Positions 26,630 through 36,598 of a stretch of 64,000 nucleotides of DNA are shown here, one piece after another; positions within the stretch are counted from its first letter, which is position 1, and every line of letters starts with the position of its first letter. The notes below the pieces were generated by a model that saw nothing but the letters and a program-made list of their open reading frames with translations, made no database searches and was not told the DNA's origin. The DNA comes from Paenibacillus sp. JJ-223 (lineage in GTDB: Bacteria; Bacillota; Bacilli; Paenibacillales; Paenibacillaceae). The translations under genes and the position numbers were made by a program. The DNA is taken from the NCBI RefSeq assembly GCF_927798175.1, contig NZ_CAKMMP010000008.1, positions 62,001 to 126,000 on the forward strand, written 5' to 3'.

Positions 26630-28506
26630 TCTACCCCTCCAACGTTCCTGTCATAGAGCACCACGGACATAACGGATGCCTGACCTTTCTTGACATGCTT
26701 GAACGGAGCAAAGCTCCAGGACTTGACGCGATCCGGATTGGTGATCACCATCGGTGTCGTTAAGGACGCCGCTTCGGTCCGCAGCTTCGCGAGATCGAAA
26801 CGGATGAGCAGCTGCCCCGGCTCCACCGTGTCCCCTTCCTGCACAAGCGCTTCAAAACAGCCTTTCAATTGCGAAGTGTCGATGCCGATATGCAGCAATA
26901 CTTCCAAACCTTCCCGGGTCGAAATGCCGAGTGCGTGCATGGTCGGATAGAGATGCATGATCGTCCCGTACACAGGGGAAACCAATTCCCCTTTTTCAGG
27001 TACAAATGCAACGCCGTCACCCACCAGTTTGGCCGCAAAGATCTGATCCGGCACTTCTTCGATCGGCAGCATTTTGCCTTGAACCGGGGCGCAGAACAGC
27101 ACCTGCTGCAAATCCCGCTCAAGCAGCTTTGCGATCTCTTCCCGGATCAGCTCCGAATATGTACCAAACACCACTTGCACATTGCCGCCGCCCAGCTTGA
27201 TCAGGCCCGCGGAGCCCAAACTCTTCATCGCTCCCGTATCGATAAGCCTGTCATTGTGAACCGTCAGCCTCAACCGGGTGATGCATGCCTCCACCTGCAC
27301 GATGTTCTCCTTGCCTCCCAATGCTTCCAGCACAAGGGGAGCCTGGTAAGGAATGTTGCCCACCCAATCTTCCAGCACGGAGCCTTCCTCGCGGCCGGGC
27401 GTTGGAATTTTGAACGTGCGAATAGCCCAGCGAAACAGAAAATAATACACCAATCCGTAAAGAATGCCGAGCGGAATCAGCTTCCAGGCATTTTCGGACA
27501 GATGGAAATTGATGATGTAATCGATGATACCCGCCGAATAGGAAAACCCGTGGCGTATGTCCAGCCAGTATCCCATCCACATGGCGATTCCCGACATTAC
27601 GGCATGCACAATAAACAGATAAGGTGCCGCAAACAGAAATGCAAATTCGATCTGCTCCGATACCCCTGTCAGGAAACACACTAACGCAGACGTCAAAAAC
27701 GTCTTTTTGATCTTGGGCTTGAGATCTTCCCTTGCTTCCTGAATGATGGCAAACGCGATCGCGGGAATCGCAAACATCATGATCGGGAACAGTCCTGCCA
27801 TGAAATATCCGGCGGTCGGATCACCCGCAAAAAAACGCGGCAAATCCCCCTGAACGATATGGCCATCAGGTGTCTGATAGGTGCCGAGCTGGAACCAGAA
27901 CACGTTATTGAGCAGATGGTGCAGCCCAAACGCCACGAGCACCCTGTAGAGCACCCCGTAAATGAACAGCCCGAACCCGCCCAGACTGTACTCCCACGAA
28001 GCGATCACATTAAGCCCGTTTTGAAGAATGGGAGCAATCCACAGCATAAAACAGGAAAACAAGGCCGAGCACAGCCCCACGATCAGCAAAACAAACCTGG
28101 AACCGCCGAAAAATTGCAAAATCTCGGGCAGTTTAATGCTTTTAAACCGATTATGCGTAACCCCGGCGAGCGCGCCAAGGATGATTCCGATTAATGAAGC
28201 AGGCTGAACCGTCCCGTCCCCGAAATGACGAATGACCTGATCGTAAATCACGATGCCCGCAAGCGCGGCAAGCCCCGCCTGTCCGGCTTGATTGGAGAGG
28301 CCAAGCGCTACGCCGACGGCAAACATGTAGGGCAAAAAATAAAAAATACCGCGTCCAGCCACGGTAGAAATCTCGCCAACAACGTTTAGTCCCCAGGCAT
28401 CCCAGGGCAAACTGCCAACGCTGAGCAGAATCGCTGCGGCGGGCAAAACCATTGTGGGCAGCATGACTGCCCTTCCGAGCTGCTGCAAGGACCCGAGCCA
28501 ATTCAT
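26626..28506 (-). CDS. PTS sugar permease IICBA, N-acetylglucosamine/glucose family (NagE-like)
   Basis: A 626-residue three-domain permease. The IIC membrane domain (1-370) contains GLHHLLNNVFWFQLG and GLFPIMMFAIPA; the IIB domain near 390-470 has the phosphorylated cysteine in VEACITRLRL; the C-terminal IIA domain has the two histidines in PTMHALGIS and LLHIGIDTS. The IIC sequences FPIMMF and GFSYSAGIIDY are nearer to NagE than to PtsG of E. coli, so N-acetylglucosamine is the likelier substrate; glucose remains possible. A conserved TEPxEF motif reads SEQIEF. AAAGGAGAGG precedes the ATG. First gene of the ptsI operon. Confidence 0.88.
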   Translation of the reverse strand: MNWLGSLQQLGRAVMLPTMVLPAAAILLSVGSLPWDAWGLNVVGEISTVAGRGIFYFLPYMFAVGVALGLSNQAGQAGLAALAGIVIYDQVIRHFGDGTVQPASLIGIILGALAGVTHNRFKSIKLPEILQFFGGSRFVLLIVGLCSALFSCFMLWIAPILQNGLNVIASWEYSLGGFGLFIYGVLYRVLVAFGLHHLLNNVFWFQLGTYQTPDGHIVQGDLPRFFAGDPTAGYFMAGLFPIMMFAIPAIAFAIIQEAREDLKPKIKKTFLTSALVCFLTGVSEQIEFAFLFAAPYLFIVHAVMSGIAMWMGYWLDIRHGFSYSAGIIDYIINFHLSENAWKLIPLGILYGLVYYFLFRWAIRTFKIPTPGREEGSVLEDWVGNIPYQAPLVLEALGGKENIVQVEACITRLRLTVHNDRLIDTGAMKSLGSAGLIKLGGGNVQVVFGTYSELIREEIAKLLERDLQQVLFCAPVQGKMLPIEEVPDQIFAAKLVGDGVAFVPEKGELVSPVYGTIMHLYPTMHALGISTREGLEVLLHIGIDTSQLKGCFEALVQEGDTVEPGQLLIRFDLAKLRTEAASLTTPMVITNPDRVKSWSFAPFKHVKKGQASVMSVVLYDRNVGGVE

Positions 28507-28582
28507 GGCGTCCTCTCCTTTCTATCCTTGATGGTAAGCTTTACGGAACGTTTTGTCAAAACAAAACGAGTGCGTGCCAAAA

Positions 28583-28611
28583 ATTAAAACATCCCTTGCG
28601 ACACATGTCAA
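28583..28611 (-). promoter_or_regulatory. Sigma-A promoter of the IICBA-ptsI operon
   Basis: On the minus strand TTGACA, 17 bp, TTTAAT. It lies about 80 bp upstream of the start codon. Confidence 0.75.
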
Positions 28612-28719
28612 AAAGGCCGTATCCTCGTGCGGTTTGCCTTTGGCATCGGCACTCACTTCAACGCTTACCCGAAGCAAAAATTCCTCTCCTGCCTAACCGG
28701 TCATTTCCTTGGTCTGGAA

Positions 28720-28783
28720 GGTTTCGCAACGCCACCTTACGGATGCGAAACCCCGCCAACCTTGGGGGGTCAACGGGGTTTCG
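28720..28783. repeat. Overlapping inverted repeats, mutually exclusive hairpins
   Basis: GGTTTCGCA (28720-28728) pairs perfectly with TGCGAAACC (28744-28752), while CGAAACCCCG (28746-28755) pairs perfectly with CGGGGTTTCG (28774-28783). The middle arm is shared, so only one hairpin can form at a time. No T tract follows. Confidence 0.7.
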
Positions 28784-28851
28784 ACAAGCGGTTTATGAAC
28801 CTGTTATTCGCAGGGCACAAGTCACAGGGCTGCCTTCAACATGAAAAGGCC

Positions 28852-29286
28852 TTAACCTCTTCCGGCGCTCCGCAGTGCGTAATCTTCCACTTTGATGCAA
28901 CGATTCGTAACAGCCGTCATGCCGTTGTCGGCTGCAATCTGCACGGCTTCGTCACTATGGATTCCGAGCTGCAGCCAAAGCACATTGGCATGGATGGCAG
29001 CTGCTTCGCGGGCAACGTCGGCGCAAAACTCGGCGCGGCGGAAAACGTCCACGATGTCAACGGGCTCCGGAATATCCGCCAGAGAGGCATACACCTTTTC
29101 ACCAAGAATCTCGCCACCACTTGCCTGCGGATTGACCGGAATGATCCGGTAACCTCTGCTCTGCAGTGCTTCCGCAACCAAGTAGGAAGTCCGGTCCGGT
29201 TTGTCCGACAGACCGACAATCGCGATGTTGCCTGCATTGCGCAAAATGTGTCCGATCTCTTCACGTGTAGGGTTGTTGAATTCCAT
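28852..29286 (-). CDS. CoA-binding domain protein (YccU-like)
   Basis: A 144-residue single-domain Rossmann protein. NIAIVGLSDKPDRTSYLVAE near residue 20 is the nucleotide/CoA-binding loop, and VNPQASGGEILGEKVYASL and LWLQLGIHSDEA are typical of the CoA_binding_2 family. It has no ligase domain, so a CoA-sensing or regulatory role is plausible, but none is established. ATG 29286 has AAAAGGACGG 8 nt upstream, better than the start 8 codons earlier. It follows aroA by 36 bp and is probably cotranscribed. Confidence 0.88.
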   Translation of the reverse strand: MEFNNPTREEIGHILRNAGNIAIVGLSDKPDRTSYLVAEALQSRGYRIIPVNPQASGGEILGEKVYASLADIPEPVDIVDVFRRAEFCADVAREAAAIHANVLWLQLGIHSDEAVQIAADNGMTAVTNRCIKVEDYALRSAGRG

Positions 29287-29322
29287 GCAAAGCACCGTCC
29301 TTTTCAGCAAACGTTTGTTATG

Positions 29323-30618
29323 TTATCCTTCTACCCATTCCACCGAGGCTCCAAGCGCCCGCAGATGGTCGAAGTATTGAGGATAAGACTTGGCTACATG
29401 ATGTGCGTCCCGAATACGAATCGGCTGTTTGGCACGCAGGCCTACCACCGTCAGTGCCATAATTACGCGATGGTCGAAGTGGGCATTGATCTCCACACCG
29501 CCCTCCACGCCTTCAGGACGTCCATGCACGATAATCTCGGCTTGGCGTTCCTCCACATTGGCACCAGCCTTGCGCAGTTCGTTCAGATAATCCGTAATTC
29601 GGTCGCATTCCTTGTAACGCAGGTTCTCTACATTATAAAACCGGGAGGTGCCTTCCGCAAATACGGCCGCCGCGACCATCGCAAGCACGGCATCCGTTGC
29701 CGCATCGCCATCGAATTCCACGGCCTTCAACTTGCCGTTGCCCTGTACGTGAACGACATGGTTCTCATGCGTCAGCGGCACTTCCATCATGCGCAGTACG
29801 TCCACGATGGCGCGCTCTCCCTGTTTGCTTTGTTCCATCAAACGCTGGATCTTCACGTCCGATTGCGTAACTGCCGCTGCGGCGAGCACAGCTGCAGACC
29901 CGGGATAATCCCCCTGAACAGTATACGTTTGCGGTTGATAGGACTGGCCGCCCGGCACCCGGAAAGACATGTAGTCATCGCTCGCGTGGATGACGATCCC
30001 CGCCTGCTCAAGCACTTCGAGCGTTTGCCCGATGACAACCTTGGATTTCAAATCGTTCAGCACTTCGATCGTGCTGTCTTCCGCCAGAAGCGGCGTTACG
30101 AAAAGCAGTGCGCTCAAATATTGGGAGCTGACGGAACCGGATACGCGGATATGACCGCCTTTCGCATGTCCCCCCTTGATCGTGATCGGCAGGCGTCCTT
30201 GCTCGTGCTGAACTTCGACTCCCATTTGGCCGAGCGCATCGATCAGGTCGTCATGCGGGCGTTTGCCGAGCGATTCCGGATACGTGTTCACGAACGTCAC
30301 CTCAGGGCAAAGCGCGGCTACCCCCATCAGAAAGCGCAATACGGCTCCCGCGTTCCCCACGTTGAGTTCGCGCACGTCGCGCGGGTGTTTGCCAAAACCT
30401 TGGATCACGATTTTGCTGTCGTCTTCCTCCAGCACGGCGCCAAGGTCGCGAATGCATCTGCGCATCGCATCGCTGTCCTCGCTGTGGGCAGGGAAATGAA
30501 TGGTGCTTGTGCCTTCTGCCAGTGCTGCCGCAAGCAAGTAACGCGTCGTGTAGTTTTTCGAAGACAAAGCTCCGATGTCCCCTTTCAGGGTAGGTGTCGG
30601 TTTAACGATAACGTCCAT
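29323..30618 (-). CDS. aroA: 3-phosphoshikimate 1-carboxyvinyltransferase (EPSP synthase), divergent type
   Basis: A 431-residue shikimate-pathway enzyme joining PEP to shikimate-3-phosphate. Conserved catalytic features: SSQYLSALLF, TDAVLAM (Asp), RYKECDR (Lys-Glu), DHRVIMAL and AKSYPQYF. The N-terminal motif reads SSKNYTTRYLL instead of GSKSxSNRALL, keeping Lys and Arg but replacing the first Ser with Asn. The PEP-site motif reads GNAGAVLRFL instead of GNAGTAMRPL, so the positions equal to E. coli Thr97 and Pro101 are Ala and Phe. AAGGAG precedes the ATG. aroK lies nearby on the same strand, beyond the rhodanese gene. Confidence 0.93.
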   Translation of the reverse strand: MDVIVKPTPTLKGDIGALSSKNYTTRYLLAAALAEGTSTIHFPAHSEDSDAMRRCIRDLGAVLEEDDSKIVIQGFGKHPRDVRELNVGNAGAVLRFLMGVAALCPEVTFVNTYPESLGKRPHDDLIDALGQMGVEVQHEQGRLPITIKGGHAKGGHIRVSGSVSSQYLSALLFVTPLLAEDSTIEVLNDLKSKVVIGQTLEVLEQAGIVIHASDDYMSFRVPGGQSYQPQTYTVQGDYPGSAAVLAAAAVTQSDVKIQRLMEQSKQGERAIVDVLRMMEVPLTHENHVVHVQGNGKLKAVEFDGDAATDAVLAMVAAAVFAEGTSRFYNVENLRYKECDRITDYLNELRKAGANVEERQAEIIVHGRPEGVEGGVEINAHFDHRVIMALTVVGLRAKQPIRIRDAHHVAKSYPQYFDHLRALGASVEWVEG

Positions 30619-30703
30619 CGATTAAATTCTCCTTCATTGATCAGATTCATTCGAAATAAGGTGCAATGCTGATGTCGATAACCACAATCGGCTGCAAGCC
30701 AAA

Positions 30704-30732
30704 TTGACATTTCACTTGCCGCTTCGTATCAT
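30704..30732 (+). promoter_or_regulatory. Sigma-A promoter of the rhodanese gene
   Basis: TTGACA, 17-bp spacer, TATCAT, ending 37 bp before the start codon. Confidence 0.7.
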
Positions 30733-30769
30733 TATAGGCGTTAAGTCCATACAGAAAAGAGGACCTGAA

Positions 30770-31075
30770 ATGACACAAATCGCTGAAATTCTGCCTTCCG
30801 AACTGCGCAGCCGCCTGCAAGCCGGCGAGAAGCTGCAGATGATCGACGTCCGCGAGGACGAAGAAGTCGCCCTGGGCATGATCGAAGGCGCCAAACATAT
30901 TCCGCTCGGACAAATTCCGGACAGATTGTCCGAAATCGAGAAGACGGGCGAAATCGTCTTGATCTGCCGCAGCGGCTATCGCAGCGAGCGTGCCTGCGAA
31001 TACTTGCAGCAGCTTGGCTACGAAGGATGCACCAACATGGTTGGCGGCATGCTGCAGTGGCAGCAGGAAGAATAG
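30770..31075 (+). CDS. Rhodanese-like domain protein
   Basis: A 101-residue single-domain sulfurtransferase-like protein. MIDVREDEEVALGMIEGAKHIP is split as usual in the family, and the active-site loop CRSGYRSER carries the catalytic cysteine near residue 70. It could carry persulfide sulfur in the cytosol. GAGGACC precedes ATG 30770; upstream in-frame codons overlap the promoter, so they are not used. It is divergent from aroA and ends at a strong terminator. Confidence 0.9.
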   Translation: MTQIAEILPSELRSRLQAGEKLQMIDVREDEEVALGMIEGAKHIPLGQIPDRLSEIEKTGEIVLICRSGYRSERACEYLQQLGYEGCTNMVGGMLQWQQEE

Positions 31076-31087
31076 AGTGGATCAGGA

Positions 31088-31109
31088 ACGGGCCGAAAGG
31101 CCCGTTTTT
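31088..31109 (+). terminator. Terminator after the rhodanese gene
   Basis: ACGGGCC, GAAA tetraloop, GGCCCGT and TTTT, 12 bp past the stop. Confidence 0.9.
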
Positions 31110-31130
31110 GTTTCCGGAACATTTACAGGC

Positions 31131-31640
31131 TTAGACGCGGTAATGCGCTAAAATTAAACGGGTCACTTCAGCGGCGGATAGCTCGGTTGTATCCACGGTG
31201 TGATGTGCGAAAAGGTACGCGTCTTTCCGCTCCTGCATAATGGTACGAATTCGTTCCTCCGCATTGCCGGCAAGCAGCGGACGATGGTCTGAGCCGCCGA
31301 TGCGTTCGACAATGGCTTCGGGATCGGCCGTCAAGGCGACAACCCAGCCTTGTCCTGACATCTCGTCACAGTTATCCTGGCGCAGCACGATGCCGCCGCC
31401 CGTAGCGATGACCTGTGATTCGCTCGCGAGCACATTGCGAAGCACCCGGCTTTCCGCATCCCGGAAATACACTTCTCCCTTGTCTGCAAACATCTCGGGA
31501 ATCGTACAGCCTTCCTCTTTCTCTACCTCGGCATCCAGATCTACCAGCTGATAACCAAGCTCATTTGCCAGCATCTCCGCCACGGTTGACTTGCCGGTAC
31601 CCATCATGCCGATAAGAATAATATTGTTCGACTTGCTCAA
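31131..31640 (-). CDS. aroK: Shikimate kinase
   Basis: A 169-residue P-loop kinase that phosphorylates shikimate, two steps before chorismate. Walker A is GMMGTGKSTV, the shikimate-binding Asp is in LVDLDAEVE, FRDAESRVL supplies the Arg, and ATGGGIVLR is the Gly-rich strand. The adenine-lid region DHRPLLAG is present. The frame is open far upstream, but TTG 31640 has AAAGGAG 8 nt before it and gives the standard length, so it is the preferred start. Confidence 0.93.
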   Translation of the reverse strand: MSKSNNIILIGMMGTGKSTVAEMLANELGYQLVDLDAEVEKEEGCTIPEMFADKGEVYFRDAESRVLRNVLASESQVIATGGGIVLRQDNCDEMSGQGWVVALTADPEAIVERIGGSDHRPLLAGNAEERIRTIMQERKDAYLFAHHTVDTTELSAAEVTRLILAHYRV

Positions 31641-31955
31641 GGTGTACACTCCTTTAATTCCAAGCAACTCATGGACACTTTTGTTTGTCCTATCATAACA
31701 CACCCCCACGGACTGGGGAAGTCGTTTCATGGACCGGGACTGGCGCCTGTCATTCCGGGCAAGGATGTTCACCCGCGCTTGCACTGAAAGGGATGGGACA
31801 GATGCACATTTATGCCGCCTGCGTGTGTACTTCACTCCAAAAAGGCCTGGAGCCGTCCGGCATTGCCGGAACTCCAGGCCTTTCGCCGATCCATGCGCGG
31901 GAATCAACGTATGGATCGCAAACATTCGATTCGTCCAAAAACCAAAGAATGCGTA
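31641..31955. other. Intergenic region between gnd and aroK
   Basis: Apart from the gnd terminator and a likely aroK -10 (TATGAT with an upstream TG near 31695) I see nothing coding or repeated here. Confidence 0.4.
31838..31883 (-). terminator. gnd terminator
   Basis: On the minus strand AAAGGCCTGGAG pairs with CTCCAGGCCTTT around an inner CCGGCAATGCCGG stem, followed by T residues. Confidence 0.88.
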
Positions 31956-33365
<1,410 letters not shown>

Positions 33366-33483
33366 CTGGTCCTCCATCCTTTAATCCACTGTATTTTTGG
33401 GTTTGGAGTTGTCTCCCGACAACACTCTCATTTTAACGGTTTTACGCATGGAAGTGAACCCTGTCCCCCTTGCCGACAAGGCG

Positions 33484-33509
33484 AAAACACCTCAATCCGT
33501 TGAGGTGTT
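33484..33509 (-). terminator. Terminator after the 199-residue hypothetical gene
   Basis: On the minus strand AACACCTCAACGGATTGAGGTGTT is followed by TTCG; it lies 60 bp past the stop. Confidence 0.65.
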
Positions 33510-33568
33510 CATCGTATAGTCATAAATCGAAACCTCCCGCCACTCTCATACATCCAATAATTGTATAT

Positions 33569-34168
33569 TTAACCTTCCATCATCAGCAATTGTCTGGAAA
33601 GACGTTCCAGCGTTTCCCGACAAGCAGCCGCTTTGTCTGCATTGCCTGTCAGCAGGGCGGCGTGCAGCCGCTCCAGTTCATCGTCAACCTCCATACGCAG
33701 CAGCATTAACCGCTCTTCGCCTTCATGAGAGAGAAACATTTCCTCCATATCCTCCGCCGTCGGGGCGGGTCCCTTTTGGAAAATGACGCGCTGCTTGAAG
33801 CCGGTCACCTCGACAAGCCGGATCACTTCGCCAAACAAAATGTTTTCCACGGTCATTTGATGGTCCTTGAACCGTTTCACCACGGCATGCCCGCGCGTGT
33901 CGCCAATCAGCTTCTCCAGCCACTCGGCCAGCTTGGCGTCCTTGATGATGTAATCGCCCGTCATTTTGTAATTGCCGCTGCGCGTATGTTGAAAACGGAG
34001 CTTCACGAGCTTGCGCCCTGTGCGGACAGAGAGAATGATAAAGGATTCGTCCTCGCTCCAATATAGTGAATACCCTTCTCGGATCAGGTCTTTGATCAAG
34101 TTCTGGATATGCCGACGGTTGAACCGCAGCTCCACATTGCAATATTCAACTTCGTAACTTTTGTTCAC
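33569..34168 (-). CDS. Conserved hypothetical protein
   Basis: A 199-residue soluble protein that I do not recognise by family. The N-terminal half looks alpha/beta (YEVEYCNVELRFNRRHIQNL, LVKLRFQHTRSGNYKM), and the C-terminal third is helical and charged (MEVDDELERLHAALL). No signal peptide, membrane segment or catalytic motif is seen. GTG 34168 is chosen because GGAGGGG sits 6 nt before it; the ATG five codons upstream overlaps that site. Divergent from the DUF1054 gene, with its own terminator. Confidence 0.65.
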   Translation of the reverse strand: MNKSYEVEYCNVELRFNRRHIQNLIKDLIREGYSLYWSEDESFIILSVRTGRKLVKLRFQHTRSGNYKMTGDYIIKDAKLAEWLEKLIGDTRGHAVVKRFKDHQMTVENILFGEVIRLVEVTGFKQRVIFQKGPAPTAEDMEEMFLSHEGEERLMLLRMEVDDELERLHAALLTGNADKAAACRETLERLSRQLLMMEG

Positions 34169-34381
34169 GGCATTCCCCTCCATCTATATCGGTTTGTTCC
34201 GGCCGTTTCCGCATCCCTTCTTCAAGTTGGCTTACCCTATTTTATACTTCATTTTATGTAAGGGTACTTGGTTAGTTGACTATTTTTCGCCCAATCGGCC
34301 CGAATGGATTGGATCCATTGGACGAGCCGGGGCAATCCCCCGGATTTCATGATATAATGGACGCGAAACGGAGGTAATCAG

Positions 34382-35005
34382 ATGACTTTTTCGGGGTTTA
34401 ACGATAACGATTTTGATGTTTTCCAGATACCTGGACTGGAACCGCGTATGGAAATGCTGATCGAGCGGGTACGGCCGAAGCTGGAAACGATCGGAGCAGA
34501 GCTTGCGCCGTACCTGACGGAATTGTGCGGGGAGGAAATGTTCGTGCATGTGGCCAAACACGCGCGCAGAACCGTCAATCCGCCTATAGATACATGGGTG
34601 GCCTGGGCCTCCTCCAAACGTGGATATAAAGCATTGCCACACTTTGAAGTGGGTTTGTTTGGCACGCATCTGTTCGTCATTTTCGCCATCATCTACGAGA
34701 GTCCGAACAAAGCGGCATTTGCCGAAGGGCTGGAGCGCCAGTTGCGGGAAGTACGCCGGTTCATGCCGCAGGGTTACTATTGGTCCATGGACCATATGTC
34801 GCCCACAGGTACCCTTCAGCAAGATATGCAGGATGAGGATTACGATAAAATCATCACCAAGCTGAAGACGGTGAAAAAAGCCGAGGTGATGTGCGGCCTG
34901 CGTATTGAGCGCGATGATCCGCTGGCGGCAGACGGCGAAAAGCTGCTTGAAACCGTGCGTCAAACGTTCAAAACGTTGCTGCCTTTGTATAAAATGTCAT
35001 TTTAG
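34382..35005 (+). CDS. DUF1054 family protein (YktB-like)
   Basis: A 207-residue cytosolic protein of the DUF1054 family, like B. subtilis YktB, whose function is unknown. Recognisable stretches are FSGFNDNDFDVFQIPGLEPR at the start, FVHVAKHARRTVNPP, and WVAWASSKRGYKALPHFEVG. CGGAGGT precedes the ATG. It is monocistronic and ends at a bidirectional terminator shared with the convergent MFS gene. Confidence 0.9.
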   Translation: MTFSGFNDNDFDVFQIPGLEPRMEMLIERVRPKLETIGAELAPYLTELCGEEMFVHVAKHARRTVNPPIDTWVAWASSKRGYKALPHFEVGLFGTHLFVIFAIIYESPNKAAFAEGLERQLREVRRFMPQGYYWSMDHMSPTGTLQQDMQDEDYDKIITKLKTVKKAEVMCGLRIERDDPLAADGEKLLETVRQTFKTLLPLYKMSF

Positions 35006-35034
35006 CCGGCTGTCGGACATGCCGGCTTATAATC

Positions 35035-35074
35035 AAAAAAGCTTCCGAGCCTTTACCTGGCCGGAAGCTTTTTT
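35035..35074. terminator. Bidirectional terminator between DUF1054 and MFS genes
   Basis: AAAAAAGCTTCC pairs with GGAAGCTTTTTT around an inner GGCCAGG-containing loop. Confidence 0.88.
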
Positions 35075-35098
35075 GATTTATCCAGTTTGTCCCCTGCC

Positions 35099-36397
35099 TT
35101 ATTTGGCCGGCACGGTTCGATACGGCTTCCGCGAAAGCACAAAATGCACCGCCGCCAATGAAGCCATCACCACCGCGCTGGCGATAAACGGAGCCGGGTG
35201 ACCGACGTGGTCCCAGAGCAAGCCGGATACGATGGGGCCTACCACCATGCCCGACCCTTGAAGGGTAAGAAAGAAACCCCAGATGGCCCCTCGCTCTCCC
35301 TTGGGAATCAGCGTCGCCACAAAGGTGTTCCAGGCCGGCAAAATCATGGCATAGCTAACGCCAACCAGCATGACGATGCCGAATACAACCGGAATCGAAG
35401 TGATGGAGGCAAATGCCAGCAAACTGGCTGCAGCGAGCAAAAAGCCCATGTTCAGAAACAGGGATGTACCGAACCTGTCCACCATTTTGCCGACGGGCAG
35501 CAGGGCCAGCACCGTAATCCCTCCGCCCGCCACCAGCAGCAGGCTGTACAGATTCGGCGAAATATGCAAGTCCGTACGCGTATACAGCGTAATGACCGGG
35601 CTGAGCAATCCAATGACGAAGGATTGCATGAACAAGGCCGGATAGACGAGCGGATTTACGTTTAAAGTGTCACGCACCCGCTGCAATGTTTGCTGCACAC
35701 TTTTCTTGAGCCGAAACAGCGGTGTGAACAGATGAGGTTTCGCCGGCACGTTTTTCTGTCTCCCTTTGTTCGCAGCCTCTGAATGCTCTCCCTCCACGAC
35801 TACATGTCCTGGCAAGATCATGGCGACAAGAATGACCAGGACGGCACAGCCCAGCAGCACGAGAAAAATGGTGCGGTAATCGTGATGCGTCCGCTCAAGC
35901 AGCCAATTCATGCCAACAGGGCCGAGCCCCGTGCCGCCAAGCGCAGCCATCTCCAGCGCGCCCATCGCAGTCCCGTTTTTGTTCTGGGGGCCGGACATTG
36001 CCGTTACTCCTGTCATCGCGCACGGCCATAACGGAGACGTGCCGATGCCGAGAATCAGGCAGGCCAGCGACAAGCCGAATGAGCTTTTGAAAAAAATAAT
36101 CATGATGAGCGCAAGGAGGGTGCACACTAATGCCGTCACCATCGTTAGGCGAAAACCGATTCGCTCGGCAGCCCATCCTGACGGGGCACGAAACAAATTA
36201 TCTCCCAAATATTGCAAAGCAAAGGCTACGCCGATAATCCCGGCGGACAATCCAAGGACGCTCCCCATGTATACGGGAAGGACGGCGACGAGCAGCGCCC
36301 CTTTAATGACCTCGACCAAAAACAAGGTCAGCCACATGGCGATAAAAAAAGGCGTGCGCAAAATGTTGGTCGGTTTGGTTGCTGGTTGTGGTTGCAT
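35099..36397 (-). CDS. MFS transporter
   Basis: A 432-residue major facilitator with about twelve membrane segments and a hydrophilic central loop near 205-245. The intracellular motif after helix 2 reads GDNLFRAPSGWAAERIGFR, a variant of the GxxxDRxGRR loop, and the second half has GKMVDRFG. The substrate cannot be read; drug or sugar export are both possible. Monocistronic, divergent from speA. Confidence 0.85.
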   Translation of the reverse strand: MQPQPATKPTNILRTPFFIAMWLTLFLVEVIKGALLVAVLPVYMGSVLGLSAGIIGVAFALQYLGDNLFRAPSGWAAERIGFRLTMVTALVCTLLALIMIIFFKSSFGLSLACLILGIGTSPLWPCAMTGVTAMSGPQNKNGTAMGALEMAALGGTGLGPVGMNWLLERTHHDYRTIFLVLLGCAVLVILVAMILPGHVVVEGEHSEAANKGRQKNVPAKPHLFTPLFRLKKSVQQTLQRVRDTLNVNPLVYPALFMQSFVIGLLSPVITLYTRTDLHISPNLYSLLLVAGGGITVLALLPVGKMVDRFGTSLFLNMGFLLAAASLLAFASITSIPVVFGIVMLVGVSYAMILPAWNTFVATLIPKGERGAIWGFFLTLQGSGMVVGPIVSGLLWDHVGHPAPFIASAVVMASLAAVHFVLSRKPYRTVPAK

Positions 36398-36598
36398 GTT
36401 TTTCCCCTTTCAGCGTTCATTCGTTGGCTTATGGACCCGCCTCAGGCGAACAAATTCGCCCAAATCCTTGTAATTTGAAATTTTGTCATAAGGATTGCTT
36501 GCATTCGGTCCCACATTTGCTATACTCATTTTTGTTTGATATAAAGTTTCCTCATGAAACTGAACCCATTTTAATGAAGAAAGGTTGTGACAGCACTG

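Larger units (their letters stand above)
28507..28851. other. 345-bp intergenic region upstream of the IICBA gene
   Basis: Holds a strong promoter (28583-28611), a weaker copy just downstream (TTGACA at 28554-28559 with TACCAT 17 bp on), a CAAAGGC/GCCTTTTTG hairpin at about 28610-28643 that could terminate upstream transcripts, and overlapping inverted repeats at 28720-28783. No credible coding frame is seen, and I could not match a known riboswitch. Confidence 0.6.

Noticed and set aside
24890..26656. A 588-codon plus-strand open frame
   Set aside because: It is antisense to ptsI, whose catalytic motifs are clear, and the translation is His/Arg-rich as expected of a complementary frame.
28610..28660. 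Possible c-di-GMP riboswitch (AAAGGCAAACC) upstream of the PTS operon
   Set aside because: The GCAAACC string is present, but the GAAA loop, GACGCAAAGCC and receptor segments are absent, and the strong promoter lies downstream of it.
28627..30672. A 681-codon open frame on the plus strand
   Set aside because: It lies antisense to aroA and the CoA-binding gene, has no ribosome site and resembles no protein; it is a shadow of the coding frames opposite.
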